NCBI GenBank assembly: GCA_020631355.1
Contig: JAHDHL010000001.1
Span: 173,616 to 237,615, forward strand
Direction: 5' to 3'
DNA length: 64,000 nucleotides
Source of the DNA: Saprospiraceae bacterium
GTDB taxonomy: Bacteria > Bacteroidota > Bacteroidia > Chitinophagales > Saprospiraceae
Positions within the stretch are counted from its first letter, which is position 1. Each line of letters starts with the position of its first letter. The notes beneath the pieces are model-generated. The model did no database searches. It was given only the letters and a program-made list of their open reading frames with translations, and was not told where the DNA came from. This document shows positions 63,232 to 64,000 of the stretch, in pieces. The position numbers and the translations under genes are program-made.

Positions 63232-64000
63232 ATGTTCGGCCTAATGAAAAAACGCTGCGGCGATAGTTGCGGCACAAGCGAAAAGGAACAATATCGACTG
63301 CATTATTGCGGTACCTGTAAATCAATCGGTAGTATTTATGGGCAAAAGTCCAGAATGCTACTCAATTTCGATGTCGTATTCCTTTCAGAATTGCTCAGTC
63401 AATTATCCAAGGAAGATACCAATACTTGGCAGGAGGGTTATTTGAATCACAATTGTTTTGCTCCGATTGAGAAGGATAAAATCCCTACCGCCTTAAAATA
63501 TACCTCAGCAGTCAATGTTTTCCTCAGTGCACTCAAAACACAAGACCACATCCATGACCAACCATCCTTATTCTGGAACGGATTCAATCGGTTATTTCAT
63601 TCTGATTTTGAAAAGGCCCAGAACGAACTGCTAAAATTCGGAGTGGATATCCCTCTCATCAAGCAATTATTCCATTCTCAATTCCATATTGAAAAAAGAC
63701 AATATGAACTCCCATCATATGCTGAGCCAACAGCAAAAATAACAGCTGCCATCTTTGGAAGCGGAGGCTACGTCATCTGTAAAGCAACAGAACAGCTCAA
63801 CATCATCGGATATCACTTCGGAATAATTGCCTATCTCGTTGACGCCTTGGATGACTTTGAAAAAGATTATAAAAAGAAACGATTCAATGCCATTCGAAGT
63901 GCATATCAAATTGATAATTCGGAAATCCCTTTAGAAATAAGGGAAAAAATAATCCAACTAATCGAGGATTCCTGTGATGTAATCATTCAAACCATACGAC
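63232..64000 (+). CDS. DUF5685 family protein, 3' end outside window
   Basis: An open frame from ATG 63232 runs off the right edge, with 256 codons visible. The start MFGLMKKRCGDSCGTSEKEQ is followed by HYCGTCKSIG, giving paired cysteines (C-x3-C and C-x2-C) that could bind metal. Later, FGSGGYVICKATEQL and YLVDALDDFEKDYKKKRFN include an Asp-rich D-x-x-DD-x-x-x-D cluster reminiscent of trans-isoprenyl synthases. The length and pattern resemble DUF5685 proteins; no function is assigned. It is separated from the previous gene by a terminator, so it is probably monocistronic. Confidence 0.75.
   Translation, partial: MFGLMKKRCGDSCGTSEKEQYRLHYCGTCKSIGSIYGQKSRMLLNFDVVFLSELLSQLSKEDTNTWQEGYLNHNCFAPIEKDKIPTALKYTSAVNVFLSALKTQDHIHDQPSLFWNGFNRLFHSDFEKAQNELLKFGVDIPLIKQLFHSQFHIEKRQYELPSYAEPTAKITAAIFGSGGYVICKATEQLNIIGYHFGIIAYLVDALDDFEKDYKKKRFNAIRSAYQIDNSEIPLEIREKIIQLIEDSCDVIIQTIR

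Noticed and set aside
1-64000. CRISPR arrays, insertion sequences, tRNA or rRNA genes
   Set aside because: No spaced direct repeats, transposase-like ORFs with terminal inverted repeats, cloverleaf or rRNA-like sequence was recognised by eye in any intergenic stretch.

Overview
The window looks like a chromosomal segment of a Gram-negative Bacteroidota, most likely Saprospirales-like. The sequence evidence is: several secreted proteins with type IX secretion (T9SS) C-terminal sorting domains of type A and type B, SprB-type repeats, an lpxD gene, a DUF1800/DUF1501 pair, and repeated TAnnTTTG boxes 10-100 bases before starts (the Bacteroidota -7 element) with few clear Shine-Dalgarno sites. The DNA is AT-rich and densely coding. 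I see no rRNA, tRNA, CRISPR array, insertion sequence or prophage. The genus is not determinable from the sequence alone.

Layout. 1-5.5 kb: minus-strand maltose/starch operon (beta-phosphoglucomutase, GH65 maltose phosphorylase, GH13 amylase lipoprotein cut by the left edge). 5.6-6.7 kb: a repeat-containing secreted protein. 7.0-8.5 kb: scpB and an RluB-type pseudouridine synthase. 8.6-16.9 kb: lipoamide dehydrogenase, an orphan LytTR regulator coupled to a predicted transglutaminase-fold protein, an ABC transporter, a LysE exporter, a phosphohexomutase, pcm and a small tyrosine phosphatase. 17-24.2 kb: two tandem T9SS-exported esterases followed by Wzx-, Wzz- and Wzy-like polysaccharide genes. 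24.2-30.8 kb: GNAT, a coiled-coil/HhH membrane protein with an OmpA partner, aroA, and a type B T9SS adhesin-like protein. 30.8-39.9 kb: DUF1501/DUF1800, a sugar-nucleotide transferase, an aldehyde dehydrogenase, hflX, and ligA with an altered zinc finger. 40-46.1 kb: small hypothetical genes, a tail-collar protein, a T9SS protein, and the operon MBL hydrolase-thiL-DUF6508. 46.4-53.5 kb: a 1229-residue peptidase-like/propeller/barrel outer-membrane protein, an FG-GAP T9SS protein and lpxD. 53.7-60.1 kb: two Hsp20 genes, a TMTC-like membrane TPR protein, a DUF1573-like protein and a di-haem cytochrome operon. 60.2-64 kb: bacilliredoxin, a glucosaminidase-like protein lacking its catalytic Glu, a trans-sulfuration enzyme, and a DUF5685 gene cut by the right edge.

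How the genes fit together. Extracellular alpha-glucan would be cut by the lipoprotein amylase; maltose is phosphorolysed by the GH65 enzyme and beta-glucose-1-phosphate converted by PgmB. The esterase/Wzx/Wzz/Wzy block suggests a surface polysaccharide with secreted modifying esterases. Much of the rest is housekeeping separated by strong bidirectional terminator hairpins. The most unusual items are the trimodular 1229-residue protein, the LytTR/transglutaminase-like pair, the glucosaminidase-like pseudoenzyme, the structured leader before the trans-sulfuration gene, and a shared 13-bp palindrome at two distant promoters.
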